A stretch of DNA of 64,000 nucleotides, taken from positions 1 through 64,000 of the forward strand of contig QAOA01002432.1 of assembly GCA_003255065.1 (NCBI GenBank), in the 5' to 3' direction. Under the pieces are notes generated by a model. It was not told the DNA's origin. It did not search any database and was given only the letters and a program-made list of their open reading frames with translations. The stretch comes from Cercis canadensis (lineage: Eukaryota; Streptophyta; Magnoliopsida; Fabales; Fabaceae). This document shows, in pieces, positions 1-13,234 of this stretch; position 1 is the first letter of the stretch; every line of letters starts with the position of its first letter. The position numbers and the translations under genes are program-made.

Positions 1-427
1 GGAATTTGGCTTAAAAAAGTGGATCTTACAGCCATAGGCGTGACTTCTGTGAGTTAGGCCCTTTTCCTTCAACTGAGAAAGTTTCAGGTCAATCGGAGCT
101 AAAAATTTCGTTTTGAACAGTAGACCCAGAAATCACTAAATCAAGCCAAACCGAAAGAAAAACAAAGGGGAAATGGTCCAAATGGCCAGAATTCACTCAA
201 TGACACTATAAAACATCTAAACAAACTTCAAATCAAGAAAAACAATGGCCACTGGCCTCAAACAGAATGGATACTTGGCCAAAAAGTTATGGAAAAAGTG
301 GCCAAAACCCTAAAAAGAACAAAAACTCAAACACAAGGGGGTGAATTAGGGGAAAGTTGACAGTCAGTTTTACTACTAATACTACTGATTCAAAGATAGA
401 ACAATCCCCGGCAACGGCGCCAAAATT
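1..427 (-). mobile_element. 5' leader of a family-B Athila-like retrotransposon, cut by the window edge
   Basis: On the minus strand this is the untranslated leader that follows the LTR at 428-1854. It begins with a primer-binding site at 405-422. Its distal part (about 1-130) is visibly homologous to the leader of the family-A element at about 37080-37200, with shared stretches around the gag-proximal leader. No reading frame is seen here. The gag-pol genes would lie to the left of the window, so completeness cannot be judged. Family relationship is inferred from similarity to the complete element in this window. Confidence 0.85.
405..422 (-). other. Primer-binding site (tRNA-Asp type), family B
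   Basis: The minus strand reads TGGCGCCGTTGCCGGGGA, complementary to the 3' end of plant tRNA-Asp including its CCA tail. It lies five bases inside the LTR border at 428. A tRNA-Asp primer is typical of Athila-type Ty3/gypsy elements. Confidence 0.93.
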
Positions 428-1854
428 TGATGAGCTGCCGAGGCTCCTCAAATTAGTTAATGTTTAAGGTCGGTTCCTAAGCTATTTGCAGCAAAGGGCA
501 GCCCTAAGTCGAACCTAAGGATTGTTCTATTTGGTGAATCATATTGAGAAGCATATAAACAGGGGGGTTGTGTTTGTTTCTGTGATTAACAAAAATTAAT
601 TGAAAGTGGTAGAGTTTTAGAGAAAGCAACCAATCCAAGTCTTAACTAATTCTGATTTTGATTCATCCTTGATTTCCAAGGATCCACTTAATTATTAATC
701 ATGTTCTTGGCCTTTAAAACATATCAAGAAGCCTCTCAATGTTCTATGGATGTCTACTGGTTAAGCAACCAGAATTCGGTTCAACAAGGGACTAAATGAA
801 TTAAGCAAACATTCAAGTCCAGTTTAACCTAAGTCCTGAATCCAGCCAAGGTAATTAATCCGTCCAAGCTTAGAACCATTAATTAACCATACAATCCTCT
901 TTTATCACATGCAAACAGAATATGAACACATGAATAATCCAATCCGAATTAAGCAATTCAAACAGAATATTTCAGAGGATTGAAAGAACTTGATTAACAA
1001 CTAAAATGAAGAACAACAACACATAATCTCAAAATCAATAATCAGAATAGCAAAACCTGGATTGATATGATGATTTAGCCCTCCATGAACAAGAAGAGCT
1101 GAGTTCTTACAAAATATCTAAGAGAAAACTTAGAGACTAAGGAAAGAGGAAAAGCTGTCTAAAAATATCTAATGACTTGATTCTGAATTTCGGCTGCCCC
1201 CTCTTGCTGATATAGACCTCCAAATTTACATGCACACCCAAATTGCCCTTAGGGCACACTTGTTCCCATGGGCCTTAGCTTCAATTGGGCTTTGGTTTGG
1301 GCCCATTTGGACTTGTCATGAGGAAGTTAGGCCCATTTAAGTGGCAAAAGGTGTCTGGAACCGTCAGCTAACTTGCACAGCAAATAAGACCATCTTCCAC
1401 ATAAAATATGGTGAACCGGTCTTCATATCAATTGAAGCTCTGTCTGTTAGCTTTCCAATGGTACCAGTTTCAGGTCCATATGACATCCACAACTCAAGTT
1501 ATGACCCAAATACTGCATGTAGGTCAGGATCCTGCGACAGCATGTCTTCTCTGGCTTCCAGGCTGCATATGACCTTCTGAACGTCCGAATTAGCTTTGGA
1601 GCCCTGAAAGAAAGTTGTAGACAATTCTCTCAGCTTTCCAACAAGGTATGACTCGGAATTTTTAGACATCCAGAACTCAAGATATGCCTGAAACACAGAG
1701 ACAGCATATAATGCCCAGTATTGCTGGAAATTGCAATTAAGCATAAATGGATCCAAAGTCATGAAATGAGGTCTAAGTCTATGCAATTCAGCCCAAAAGA
1801 GGTTTAAAAGACTAAGTATGAGGGATAACTATTATATAAAAAGTGTGTTCATCA
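428..1854 (-). repeat. 5' LTR of the family-B element (minus orientation)
   Basis: On the minus strand the LTR starts TGATGAACACAC and ends GCAGCTCATCA, with TG...CA termini. It is 1427 bp and aligns throughout with the solo LTRs at 50718-52145 and 47431-48866. It is much closer to the 50718 copy: a 95-codon open stretch shared by the two differs at only three residues. The adjacent primer-binding site shows it is a 5' LTR and not a solo LTR. Its outer flank is satellite starting TCGGG; the matching target duplication lies outside the window. Confidence 0.93.
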
Positions 1855-4800
1855 TCGGGCCAGTGATATTCACTTACCATGGTACAGTCCCGTCCCAGAT
1901 ACAGTGAACCACAAGAAAAATATCCAAATCAGGTATAGGGACGAATCGAAATAGTGTCCCGGGACAGATATTGTGACTTACCAACAAACAATCACATCCC
2001 AGATACAGTGAACCACAAGAAAAATATCTGTGTCAGATACAAGGACTAATCGAAACAGGGTCCCGGGCTAGATATAGTAACTTACCAGGAAACAGTCCCG
2101 TACCAGATACAGTAAACCACAAGAAAATTATCTGAGTCAGATACAGGGATAAACCGAAATAGGGTCCTGAGCTAGATATAGTAACTTACCTGGAAATAGT
2201 CCTTTCCCAGATACAATAAAGCACAAGACATATATCCGAGTTAGATAAAGGGACGAACCGAAACAGTGTCACGGGCCAGATATATTCACTTAGCAGGGTA
2301 AAGTCCCGTCCCAGATACAGTGAACCACAAGAAAAATTGTGGAGTCAGATATAGGGACGTACCGAAATAGGTTTCTGGGCCAGATATAGTAACTTACAAA
2401 GAAACAGTCCCATCCCAGATAAAGTGAACCACAAGAAAAATATTCAAGTCAGATACAGGGACGAGCCAAAACTGGATCCTGGTTCAGATGTATTCACTTA
2501 TCAGGAAAGAGTCCCATCCCAGATAAGGTGAACCACAAGAAAAATATCCGAGTCAGATACAGGGACAAATCGAAACAAGGTCCCGGGCCAGATATAGTGA
2601 GTTACCAGGAAACAGTCTCATCCCTGCTACCGTGAACAACAAGCAAAATATCCAAGTAAGATACAGGGACGTACCGAAATAGGGTGCTAGGCCAGATATA
2701 GTAACTTACCAAGAAACAGTTTCATCCCAGATACAGTGAACCACAAGAAAAATATCTGAGTCAGATACAACGACGTACCGAAATAGGGTCCTAGGCCAGA
2801 TATAGTAACTTACCAGGAAACAGTCTCATCCCAGATACAGTGAACCACAAGAAAAATATCCGAGTTAGATACAGGGACTAACCGAAACAGGGTCACAGTT
2901 TAGTTCTATTCACTTACCATGGTACATTCCAGTCCCATAAACAGTGAACCAGGAGAAAAATATCTGAGTCAGATACAGGGATGAACCGAAAGAGGGTCCC
3001 AGGCCAGATATATTCACTTACCAGGGTACAGTCCCGTCCCAGATACAATGAACCACAAGAAAAATTTCTGAGTAAGATACAGGGATGAACCGAAACAGGG
3101 TACCGGGCCAGATACTGTGACTTACCAACAAACAGTCCATCCCAAATACAGTGAACCAGATGAAAAATACCTGAGTCAGATACAGGAACGAATCGAACCA
3201 GGGTCCCGGGCCAGATATAGTAACTTACCAGGAAACAGTCCTGAACCAAATACAATGAACCACAAGAAAAATATTCGAGTCAGATATAGGGACGTACTGA
3301 AATAGGGTCCTGGGCCAGATATAGTAACTTACCAGGAAACAGTCCCATCCCAGATGCAGTGAACCACAAGAAAAATATTCGAGTCAGATATAGGGACGTA
3401 CCGAAATAGGGTCCCGGGCCAGATATAGTAACTTACCAGGAAACAGTCCCATCCCAGATACAGTGAACCACAAGAAAAATATCTGAGTTAGATATAGGGA
3501 CGAACCGAAACAGGGTCCCGGGCCAGATATATTCACTTACCAGGGTAGAGTCCCATCCCATATAAGGTGAACCACAAGAAAAATATCCGAGTCAGACAAA
3601 GGGACGAATCGAAACAAGGTCCTGGGCCAGATATAGTGAGTTACCAAAAAATAGTCCCATCCCAGCAAAGTGAACCACAAGAAAAATATTTGAGTAAGAT
3701 ACAGGGACATACCGAAATAGGGTCCTAGGCCAGATATAGTAACTTACCTGGAAATAGTCCCTTACCACTTACGGTGAAGCACAAGACATATATCCGAGTC
3801 AGATAAAGGGACGAACCAAAACAGGTTCATGGGCCAGATATATTTGCTTACTAGGGTAGAGTCCCATCCCAGATACAATGAACCACAAGAAAAATTTCCT
3901 AGTCAGATATAGGGACGAACCGAAATAGGGTCCCAGGCCAGATACTGTGACTTACCAATAAACAGTCTCATCCCAGATACAGTGAACCAGATGAAAAATT
4001 CCTGAGTTAGATACAGAAACGAATTGAAACAGGGTTCCAGGCCAGATATAGTAACTTACCAGGAAACAGTCCCGTACCAGATGCAGTGAACCACAAGAAA
4101 AATATCTGAGTCAGATACAGGGACGTACCGAAATAGGTTTCCAGGCCAAATATAGTAACTTACCAGAAAACAGTCTCCTCCAAAATACAGTAAACCACAA
4201 GAAAAATATCCGAGTCAGATATAAGGACGAAGCGAAATTAGGTCCAAGGCCAGATATATTCACTTACCTGGGAAGAGTCTCGTTCTAGATAAGGTGAACC
4301 AAAAGAAAAATATTCGAGTTAGATACAAGGACGAATAGAAAGAAGGTCCCCGGACAGAGATAGTAAGTGACCAGGAAACAGTCTCATCCCTTCTACAGTG
4401 AACAACAAGAAAAATATCAGAGTAAGATACAGGGACGTAATGAAATAGGGTCCTACGCCAGATATAGCAACTTACCAGGAAACAGTCTCATCACAATACT
4501 GTGAACCACAAGAAAAATATCCGAGTCAGATATAGCGACAAACCGAAACAGGGTCCCGGTCCAGTTCTATTCACTTACCATGTCACAGTCCTGTCCCAGA
4601 AAGAGTAAACCAGGAGAAAAATATCCAAGTCAGATACAGGGACGAAACAAAACAGGGTCCCGGGACAGATATATTCACTTATCAGGGTACAGTCCCATCC
4701 CAGATACAGTGAACGACAAGAAAAATTTCTGAGTCAGATACAGGGACGAACCGAAACAGGGTCCCGAGCCAGATATAGTAACTTACCAGGAAACATTCCC

Positions 4801-7258
4801 ATCTCAGATATAGTGAACCAGAAGAAAAATATTCAAGTCAAATACAAATACGAACCGAAACAGGGTGCCAGTCCAGTGATATTCACTTACCATGGTACAG
4901 TCCCGTCCCAGATACAGTGAACCACAAGAAAAATATCCGAATCAGGTACAGGGACGAATCGAAACAGGGTCCCGGGACAGATATTGTGACTTACCAACAA
5001 ACAGTCCCATCCTAGATATAGTGAAGCACAAGAAAAGTATCTGAGTCAGATACAGGGACGAATCGAAACAGGGTCCCGAGCCAGATATACTAACTTACCA
5101 GGAAACAGTCCCGTACCAAATACAGTGAACCACAAGGAAAATATCCGAGTCAGATACAAGGACGTAACGAAATAAGGTCCCGGGCCAGATATAGTGACCT
5201 ACCTGGAAACAGTCCCATCCCAAATAAAGTGAAGCATAAGAAATATATCCGAGTCAGATAAAGGGAGGAACCGAAACAGGTTCCTGGGCCAGATATATTC
5301 TCTTACCAGGGTATACTCCCGTCCCAGATACAGTGAACCACAAGAAAAATTTTCAAGTCAGATACATGGACAAACTGAAACAGGGTCCCGGGCCAGATAC
5401 TGTGACTTACCAACAAACAGTCCCATCCAGATACAGTGAACTAGATGAAAATACCTGAGTCAGATACAGGAATGAATCGAAACAGGGTCCCAGGCCAGAT
5501 ATAGTAACTTACCAGGAAACATTCCTGTACCAGATACAGTGAACAACAAGAAAAATATCTGAGTCAGATACAAGGACGTACCGAAATAGGGTTCCGGGCC
5601 AGATATAGTAACTTACCAGGAAACCGTCCCGTACCAGATACAGTGAACCACAAGAAAAATATGCGAGTCAAATATCGTGACGAACCGAAAGAGGGTCCCG
5701 CGACAGATAAAGTGACTCACCAGGAAACAATACCGTCCCATATATATTGAAACACAAGAAAAATAATCGAGTCAGATACAGGGACAAATCGAAACAAGGT
5801 GCCGGGCCAGATATAGTGAGCTACCAGGAAACAGTCTCATCCCAGCCACAGTGAACCACAAGAAAAATATCCGAGTAAGGTACAGGAACGTACCAAAATA
5901 GGGTCCCGGGACAAATATATTAACTTACCAGGAAGCAGTCACTTCCCATATACAGTACACCAAAAGAAAAATATACGAGTCAGATACAGGGACGAATCGA
6001 CACAAAGTCTCAGGGCAGATATAATGAGTTACCAGGAAACAATCCCATCCCAGATATAGTGAACCAAAAAAAAAATATACGAGTCAGATACAGGGACAAA
6101 TCGATACAAGTTCCCGGGTTAGATATAGTGACTTACCAGGAAACAATCCCATCCTAGATATAGTGAACCAAAAGAAAAATATACGAGTCAGATACAGGGA
6201 CGAATCGATACAAGGTCCCGGGCTAGATATAATGACTTATTAGGAAACAGTCCTATCGCAGCTACAGTGAACTACAAGAAAAATAGTCGAGTAAAATACA
6301 GGGACTTACTGAAATAGGGTCCCAGGCCATATATAGTAACTTACCAGGAAACAGTCCCATCCCAGATAAAGTGAACCACTAAAAAAATATCTGAGTCAGA
6401 TACAAGAACGACTCGAAACAGGGTCCCGGGCTAGATATAGTAACTTACCCGGGTACAGTCCCGTCCCAGATACAGTGAACCACAAGAAAATTATACGAGG
6501 CAGTTACAGGGACGAACCGAAACAGGATCCCGAGCCAGATATTATGACTTACCAACAAATAGTCCCGTCTCAGAGACAGTGAATCATAAGAAAATATCCG
6601 AGTAAGATACAGGGCGAACTGAACAGGGTCCCAGGACAGATACAGTGACTCACCAGGAAACAATCCCATAGCAGATAAAGTGAACCACAAGAAAAATATT
6701 CGAATCAGATACAGGGACATACCAAAATAGGGTCCTGGGCAAGATATAGTAACTTACCAGGGTACAGTCCTGTCCAAGATACAATGAACCACAAGAAAAA
6801 CATTCGAGTCAGTTACACTGATGAACCGAAACAGGGTCCCGGGCCAGATATATGACTTACTAGGAAACAAACCCGTTCCAGATACAGTGAACCATAAGAA
6901 AAATATTTGAGACAGTTACAGGGATGAACCGAAACAGGGTCCCGGGCCAGATATTGTTACTAACCAACAAATAGTCCCATTCCGGATACAGTGAACCAGA
7001 AGAAAAATATCCAAGTCAGATACAGGGATGAACCAAAACAGGGTCCCGGGCTAGATATATTCACTTACCATGGTACAGTCCCGTCCCAGATACAGTGAAC
7101 CACAAGAAAAATATCCGAGTCAGATACAGGGACGAATCGAAACAAGGTTCCGGGCCAGATATAGTGAGTTACCAGGAAACAGTCCCATCCCAGCAAAAAT
7201 GAACTACAAGAAATATATCTGAGTTAGATACGAGACTGAATCGAAACAGGGTTCCAGG
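1855..7258 (-). repeat. Satellite block S1, minus orientation
   Basis: This is a tandem array of a ~104-bp monomer, roughly 50 copies. It is the reverse complement of the arrays to the right: units read CAGATACAGTGAACCAC, AAGAAAAATATC and GGGTCCCGGGCCAGATA in turn. Variants alternate between TTCACTTACC and GTAACTTACC spacers. I did not see the shortened ~91-bp monomer type that is common in the plus-orientation blocks, so S1 looks like a separate subfamily. Open frames inside it are by-products of a stop-poor repeat. Confidence 0.95.
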
Positions 7259-7261
7259 CCT
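7256..7261. other. Head-to-head junction where the satellite array changes orientation
   Basis: To the left the units are in minus orientation, ending CGAAACAGGGTTCCAGGCC. To the right they run in plus orientation, starting TTGGACCCTATTTCGG. The flip falls on the palindromic AGGCCT within the GGCC of the monomer, so both arms meet in the same phase and form an imperfect inverted repeat around 7258/7259. Confidence 0.9.
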
Positions 7262-9501
7262 TGGACCCTATTTCGGTTCGTTCCTGTATCTGACTATGAT
7301 ATTTTTCTTCGGTTTCACCGTATCTAGGAAGGGACTGTTTCCTGGTGGGTCATTGTATATGGCCTTGGACCCTATTTCATTTCGACCCTGTATCTGACTA
7401 TGATATTTTTCTTAGGTTTCACTGTATTTAGGAATGGACTATTTCCTGGTAGGTCATTGTATATGGCCTTGGATCCTGTTTCGGTTTGGCCCTGTATCCG
7501 ACTCGGATATTTTTCATGTGATTAACTGTATCTGGGACAGGACTATTTCTTGGTGGGTCATTGTATGTAGCTCAGGACCCTGTTTCGGATCGGCCCTATA
7601 TCTGACTCTGATATTTTTCTTGGGTCCCATTGTATTTGGGAAGGCACTATTTTCTGGTGGGTCATTGTATCTATTTCTGTTCGTCCTTATATCTAACTCG
7701 GATATTTTTGTTGTGGTTCACTATATTTTGGACGAGACTGTTTTCTGTTGAGTCACTATATCTGGCCCGAGATCCTGTTTCGGTTCATCCCTGTATTTGA
7801 CTCAGATAGTTTTGTTGTGGTTCACTGTGTCTGGAAAGGGACCGTTTCCTAGTAGGTCATTGTATCTGGCCTTGGACCCTGTTTCCGTTCGTCTCTGTAT
7901 CTGACTATGATATTTTTCTTGGGTTTCACTGTATCTAGGAAGGGACTGTTTACTGGTGGGTCATTGTGTATGGCCTTGGACCCTGTTTCGTTTCGGGCCT
8001 GTATCTGACTTGGATATTTTTCTTCTGATGCATTGTATCTGGGACAGGAATGTTTCCTGGTTGGTCACTGTATCTTGCTCGGGTCCCTGTTTTGGTTCGG
8101 CCCTATATCTGACTCTGATATTTTTCTTGGGTCCCACTGTATTTGGGTAGGCATTGTTTTCTGGTGGGTCATTGTATCTGTTTCGGTTCGTCCCTGTATC
8201 TGACTCGTATAGTTTTGTTCTGGTTCACTGTATCTGGAAAGGGACTGTTTCCTGGGAGGTCATTGTATCTGGACTAGGACCCTGTTTCGGTTTGTCCCTG
8301 TACCTGATTATGATATTTTTCTTTGGTTTCACTGTATCTAGGAAGGGACTGTTTCCTGGTGGGTCATTGTATATGGCCTTGGACCCTGTTTCAGTTCAGC
8401 CTTGTATCTGACTCGGATATTTTTCTTGTGATTCACTGTATCTGGGACAGGACTAGTTCCTGGTGGGTCATTGTGTCTTGCCCGGGACCCTGTTTTGGTT
8501 CGGCACTGTATCTAACTCAGATAATTTTGTTGTGGTTCACTATATCTAGAAAGGGACTGTTTCCTAGTGGGTCATTGTATCTGACCTGGGACCCTGCTCC
8601 AGATCGTCCTTGTATCTGACTATGATACTTTTCTTGGGTTTTACCGTATCTAAGAAGGGACTGTTTCCTGGTGGGTCATTGTATATGGCCTTAGACCCTG
8701 TTTCGGATCGGCCCTGTATCTTACTCGGATATTTTTCTTGTGATTTTTTGTATCTGGGACAGGACTGTTTCCTAGTAAAACATTATATCTTGCCTGGGAC
8801 CCTGTTTCGGTTCGTCCCTATATCTAACTCTAATATTTTTCTTCGTTCTACTGTATCTGGGATCGCACTATTTTCTGGTGGGTATTTGTATCTGTTTCGG
8901 TTCATCCCTGTATCAAACTCGGATATTTTTGTTGTGGTTCACTGCATCTGGAAATGGACTGTTTCCTGGAGGTCATTGTATCTGACCTGGGACCCTGTTT
9001 CGGTTCGTCCTTATATCTGACTATGATACTTTTCTTGGGATTTACTGTATCTAGGAAGGGACTGTTTCCTGGCGGGTCGTTATATATGGCTTTAGACCCT
9101 GTTTCGGATCGGCCATGTATCTTACTCAGATATTTTTCTTGTGATTCACTTTATCTGGGACAGCACTGTTTCCTAGTAAAACATTGTATCTTGCCTGGGA
9201 CCCTGTTTCGGTTTGACCCTATATCTGACTCTGATATTTGTCTTCGGTCCCATTGTATCTGGGATAGCACTATTTCTTGTGGGTCTTTGTATCTGTTTCG
9301 GTTAATCCTTGTATCGGACTTGGATATTTTTGTTGTGGTTCACTGTATTTGGGACAGGGCTATTTCCTGGTGAGTCACTATACCTGGCCCTAGATCCTGT
9401 TTCGGTTCGTTCCTATATCTGACTCGGATAATTTTTGTTGTGGTTCAATGTATCTGGAAAGGGAATGTTTATTTGTGCGTCATTGTATCTGGCCTTGGAC
9501 C
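7259..9501 (+). repeat. Satellite block S2, plus orientation
   Basis: About 21 monomers of ~104 bp. Each has the three sub-repeat cores TGTATCTGACT, TGTATCTGGGA and TGTATCTGGCC. Shortened monomers occur where ATTGTATCTG runs straight into TTTCGGTTCG, about 13 bp missing, for example near 7670, 8175 and 8890. The block ends at the GGACC target site of the solo LTR that begins at 9502. Confidence 0.95.
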
Positions 9502-10819
9502 TGATAACACATTATTTTATACTATTTGTATCTCTTATACTTAGTCTTTTAGTGTGTGTTTCTAGTGATTTTTATGGCTTTTAGACATGTTTTGTAGATT
9601 TGGACTTGTTGGTGCTTGTAGATTTTAAATTGCTTAACTGTTAAATTCTGGCACTGCTTACGTTTTTCACCATATCTTTTTCTATAGATGTCCGATTGAT
9701 GTGATTCTAGTTTCGTTGGAAAGCTGACAGAAAATGCCACATTTCATATGCAGAGCCCAGAAGCTGATTCTCGCGTCTGTACAACTGAAATTCGCGTGCA
9801 AGAAGTCCAGATTTTCTTCTCCGCCCAGCACTCCGCCCAGCATTGACTGATTCCTTTCCTTAGGGCTGCCTATTGGACCAGAGCATGTTTATTTGGGCCA
9901 ACATCTGTTTTTGGGCCAGCACACATGACACTAGGGCTTGATCATGTTTTTACCATTAATAATTTAGGGAACTAGGTTTATTTTGTAATTAGGAAACCAT
10001 TAGGAAACCTAGAGGAGGCAGCCAGCTAGTATATATTCTCAAGTTGTTGAGGCAAAAAAACACAACCAGAGAGATACGAAATTCCTTGAGCTGCTGCTGC
10101 CTCCTTTGCTTAGTTCGTTTTTCCCCTTTGCTTTGTGTTCAAGTCTTCCATGGAAGGCTAAGTTCGTTTGTAATCAATTCAAGAGGAGCCAAACTTGACA
10201 ATCCAGAGTTCCTGTGCTTCAACCGGGTTTGATTTAATTTAATTTGAATTACTGCTTCTCCCCTTCTTCATGTGATTGAATGGTACTTTGATTCCATGAG
10301 TTGTATGAATTTAAATCGGTTGATTAGATTCATAACAGTAATCAGATTGATAATCATACTTTAAAGGTCTTTAATATATGGTTAACTTGGATAATTCGGT
10401 TATTAAATTAATCTGGATTTAGTGATATAGAGCGGTTGCCTAGAGTCTTAATTCCATGATTAATTGAATCCTGATTGGTAAATCAGTAGGAATTCTAAGT
10501 GTTATTGTTAGGGGTTCCAGGTAACACTTAACCAAGAATTAAATCAGATCTAGGTTATCTTTAGTGAACAAGGATGGATTAGAGTTTGGTTGCCTGCTTG
10601 AGTTGATTGCGTTTTCTCTTATTTGATAAATTCAATTTACTGCTTTCTTAATTCTTAGTATATTGCATTCAACACAAAACCCCCCCTTATTCTGTTCTTG
10701 CTTAAGTTCTTAAAAGATTAGTTGTTCTGGTGAATCCTTGGGAGACGACACTGGTTGCATCCTATACTACAATTTAGTTGCAATTAGTAGTTTAATTTTG
10801 TACGGTTCGGCACTCGTCA
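9502..10819 (+). repeat. Solo LTR, family A (Athila-like), plus orientation
   Basis: 1318 bp, from TGATAACACATTATTTT to CGGCACTCGTCA. It is homologous along its length to the LTRs of the complete element at 34728-36040 and 44512-45816. It is flanked by a perfect 5-bp duplication, GGACC at 9497-9501 and at 10820-10824, within the satellite context GGCCTTGGACC. No internal region is present, so this is the product of LTR-LTR recombination. The small open frames inside it are not genes. Confidence 0.96.
10030..10037 (+). promoter_or_regulatory. Candidate TATA box in the family-A solo LTR
   Basis: TATATATT lies about 530 bp into the LTR, before a G/C-poor stretch and a CTGCTGCTGCC-rich segment. 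The two LTRs of the complete element carry the weaker TATTTATT at the same place (near 35247 and 45018). Position and sequence suit an LTR promoter; no transcript evidence is available. Confidence 0.45.
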
Positions 10820-12754
10820 GGACCCTGTTTCGGTTCATCCCTGTATCTGACTATAATATTTTTCTTGGGTTTCACTGTATCTAGGAAGGGACTGTTTCCT
10901 AGTGGGTCATTGTATATGGCCTTGGACCCTATTTCGTTTCGGCCCTGTATCTAACTTGGATGTTTTTCTTGTGATTCACATTATCTGGGACAGGACTGTT
11001 TCCTGGTTGGTCATTGTATCTTGCTCGGGTCCCTGTTTCGGTTCGACCCTTTATCTGACTCTGATATTTTTCTTCGATCCCACTGTATTTGGGTAGGCAT
11101 TATTTTCGGGTGGGTCTTTGTATTTGTTTCTGTTCATCTCTGCAGCGGACTCAAATATTTTTGTTGTGGTTCACTGTATTTGGGACAGGATTGTTTTCTG
11201 GTGAGTCAATATACCTTGCCCGAGATCCTAGTTCGGTTCGGTCCTATATCGTACTCGGATAATTTTTGTTGTTGTTCATTATATCTGGAAATGGACTGTT
11301 TCCTTGTGGGTCATTGTACCTGGCCTTGGACTCTGTTTCGGCTCATCCCTGTATCTGACTATGATATTTTTCTGGGGTTTCACTGTATCTAGGAAGGGAC
11401 TTTTCCTGGTGGGTCATTGTATATGGCGTTGGACTCTGTTTCGTTTCGGCTCTGTTTCTGACTTGGATGTTTTTCTTGTGATTCACTGTATATGGGACAG
11501 GACTGTTTCCTGGTTGGTCATTACATCTTGCTCGGGTCCCTGTTTTGGTTCGGCCTTATATCTGACTCTGATATTTTTCTTGGGTCCCACTGTATTTGGG
11601 TAGACACTATTTTCTGGTGGGTCATTGTATCTGTTTCGGTTTGTCCCTGTATCTGACTCATATAGTTTTGTTCTGGTTCACTGCATCTGGAAAGGAACTG
11701 TTTCTTGAGGGGGTCATTGTATCTGACCTGGGACCCTGTTTCGGTTCGTCCTTGTATCTGACTATGATACTTTTCTTGGGTTTTACTGTATCTAGGAAAG
11801 GACTGTTTCCTGGTGGGTCATTGTATATGGCCTTAGACCCTGTTTCGGATCGGCCCTGTATCTTACTCGGATATTTTTCTTGTGATTCACTGTATCTGGG
11901 ACAGGACTATTTCCTAGTAAAACATTGTATCTTGCCTGGGATCCTGTTTCGGTTCGACCCTATATCTGACTCTGATATTTTTCTTCGGTCCTACTGTATC
12001 TGGGATGGCACTATTTTCTCGTGGGTCTTTGTATCTGTTTCGATTCATTCCTGTATCGGACTCGTATATTTTTGTTGTGGTTCACTGTATTTGGGACAAG
12101 GCCATTTTATGGTGAGTCACTATACCTGGCCCTAGATACTGTTTCATTGTATCTGGAAAGGGACTGTTTCCTTGTGGGTCATTGTTTCTGGCCTTGGACC
12201 CTGTTTCGGTTCATCCCTGTATCTGACTATGATATTTTTCTTAGGTTTCACTGTATCTAGGAAGGGACTGTTTCCTGGTGGGTCATTGTATATGGCCTTG
12301 GGCCCTGTTTCGTTTCGGCCCTGTATCTGACTTGGATGTTTTTCTTGTGATTCACATTATTTAGGACAGAACTGTTTCCTGGTTGGTCATTGTATCTTGC
12401 TCGGGTCCCTGTTTTGGTTCGGCCCTATATCTGACTCTGATATTTTTCTTGGGTCCCACTGTATTTGGGTAGGCACTGTTTTCTGGTGTGTCATTGTATC
12501 TATTTCGGTTCGTCCTTGTATCTGACTCTTATAATTTTGTCCTGGTTCATTGTATCTGGAAAGGGACTGTTTCCTGGGTGGTCATTATATCTGGCCTAGG
12601 AACTTGTTTCGGTTCGTCCCTGTATCTGATTATGATATTTTTCTTTGGTTCCACTATATCTAGAAAGGGACTCTTTCCTGGTGGGTCATTGTATATGGCC
12701 TTTGACCCTGTTTCAGTTTAGCCCTGTATCTGATCTAGATATTTTTCTTATGAT

Positions 12755-13234
12755 TCACTGTATCTGGGACAAGACTAGTTCCTGGTGGGTCATTGTATCT
12801 TGCCCGGGATATTTTTCTTGTGATTCACTGTATCTAGGACAGGACTGTTTTCTAGTAAAACATTGTATCTTGCCTGGGACCCTGTTTCGGTTCGACCCTA
12901 TATCTGACTCTGATATTTTTCTTCGGTCCGACTGTATTTGGGATGGCAAAATTTTCTAGTGGGTCTTTGTATCTGTCTGGGTTNGGACAGGACTAGTTCC
13001 TGGTGGGTCATTGTATCTTGCCCGGGACCCTGTTTCGGTTCGGCCCTGTATCTGACACGGATATTTTTCTTGTGATTCACTGTATCTAGGACAGGACTGT
13101 TTTCTAGTAAAACATTGTATCTTGCCTGGGACCCTGTTTCGGTTCGACCCTATATCTGACTCTGATATTTTTCTTCGGTCCGACTGTATTTGGGATGGCA
13201 AAATTTTCTAGTGGGTCTTTGTATCTGTCTGGGT
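12755..13234 (+). repeat. Duplicated satellite segment on both sides of a single N
   Basis: Sequence left of the N at 12984 ends GTATCTGTCTGGGTT. The same stretch recurs right of the N, ending near 13234. The two halves are near-identical over about 200 bp, except that the left copy lacks about 35 bp after TTGCCCGGGA. The pattern suggests overlapping contig ends left unmerged, not a biological duplication. Confidence 0.75.
12984..12984. other. Single ambiguous base, likely assembly join
   Basis: A lone N interrupts the satellite. The sequence to its right repeats the sequence to its left, as expected of an arbitrary-length join marker. Confidence 0.8.

Noticed and set aside
405..422. tRNA-Asp gene
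   Set aside because: Only the 18-base complement of the tRNA 3' end is present, next to an LTR; it is a primer-binding site.
1341..1786. 79- and 95-codon open frames near the left edge (also at 50786-51231)
   Set aside because: They lie inside family-B LTRs, recur in each LTR copy and have no recognisable protein features.
1855..7258. CRISPR-like appearance of regular repeats
   Set aside because: Units are contiguous ~104-bp tandem monomers with no unique spacers, in a plant-type sequence with no cas genes.
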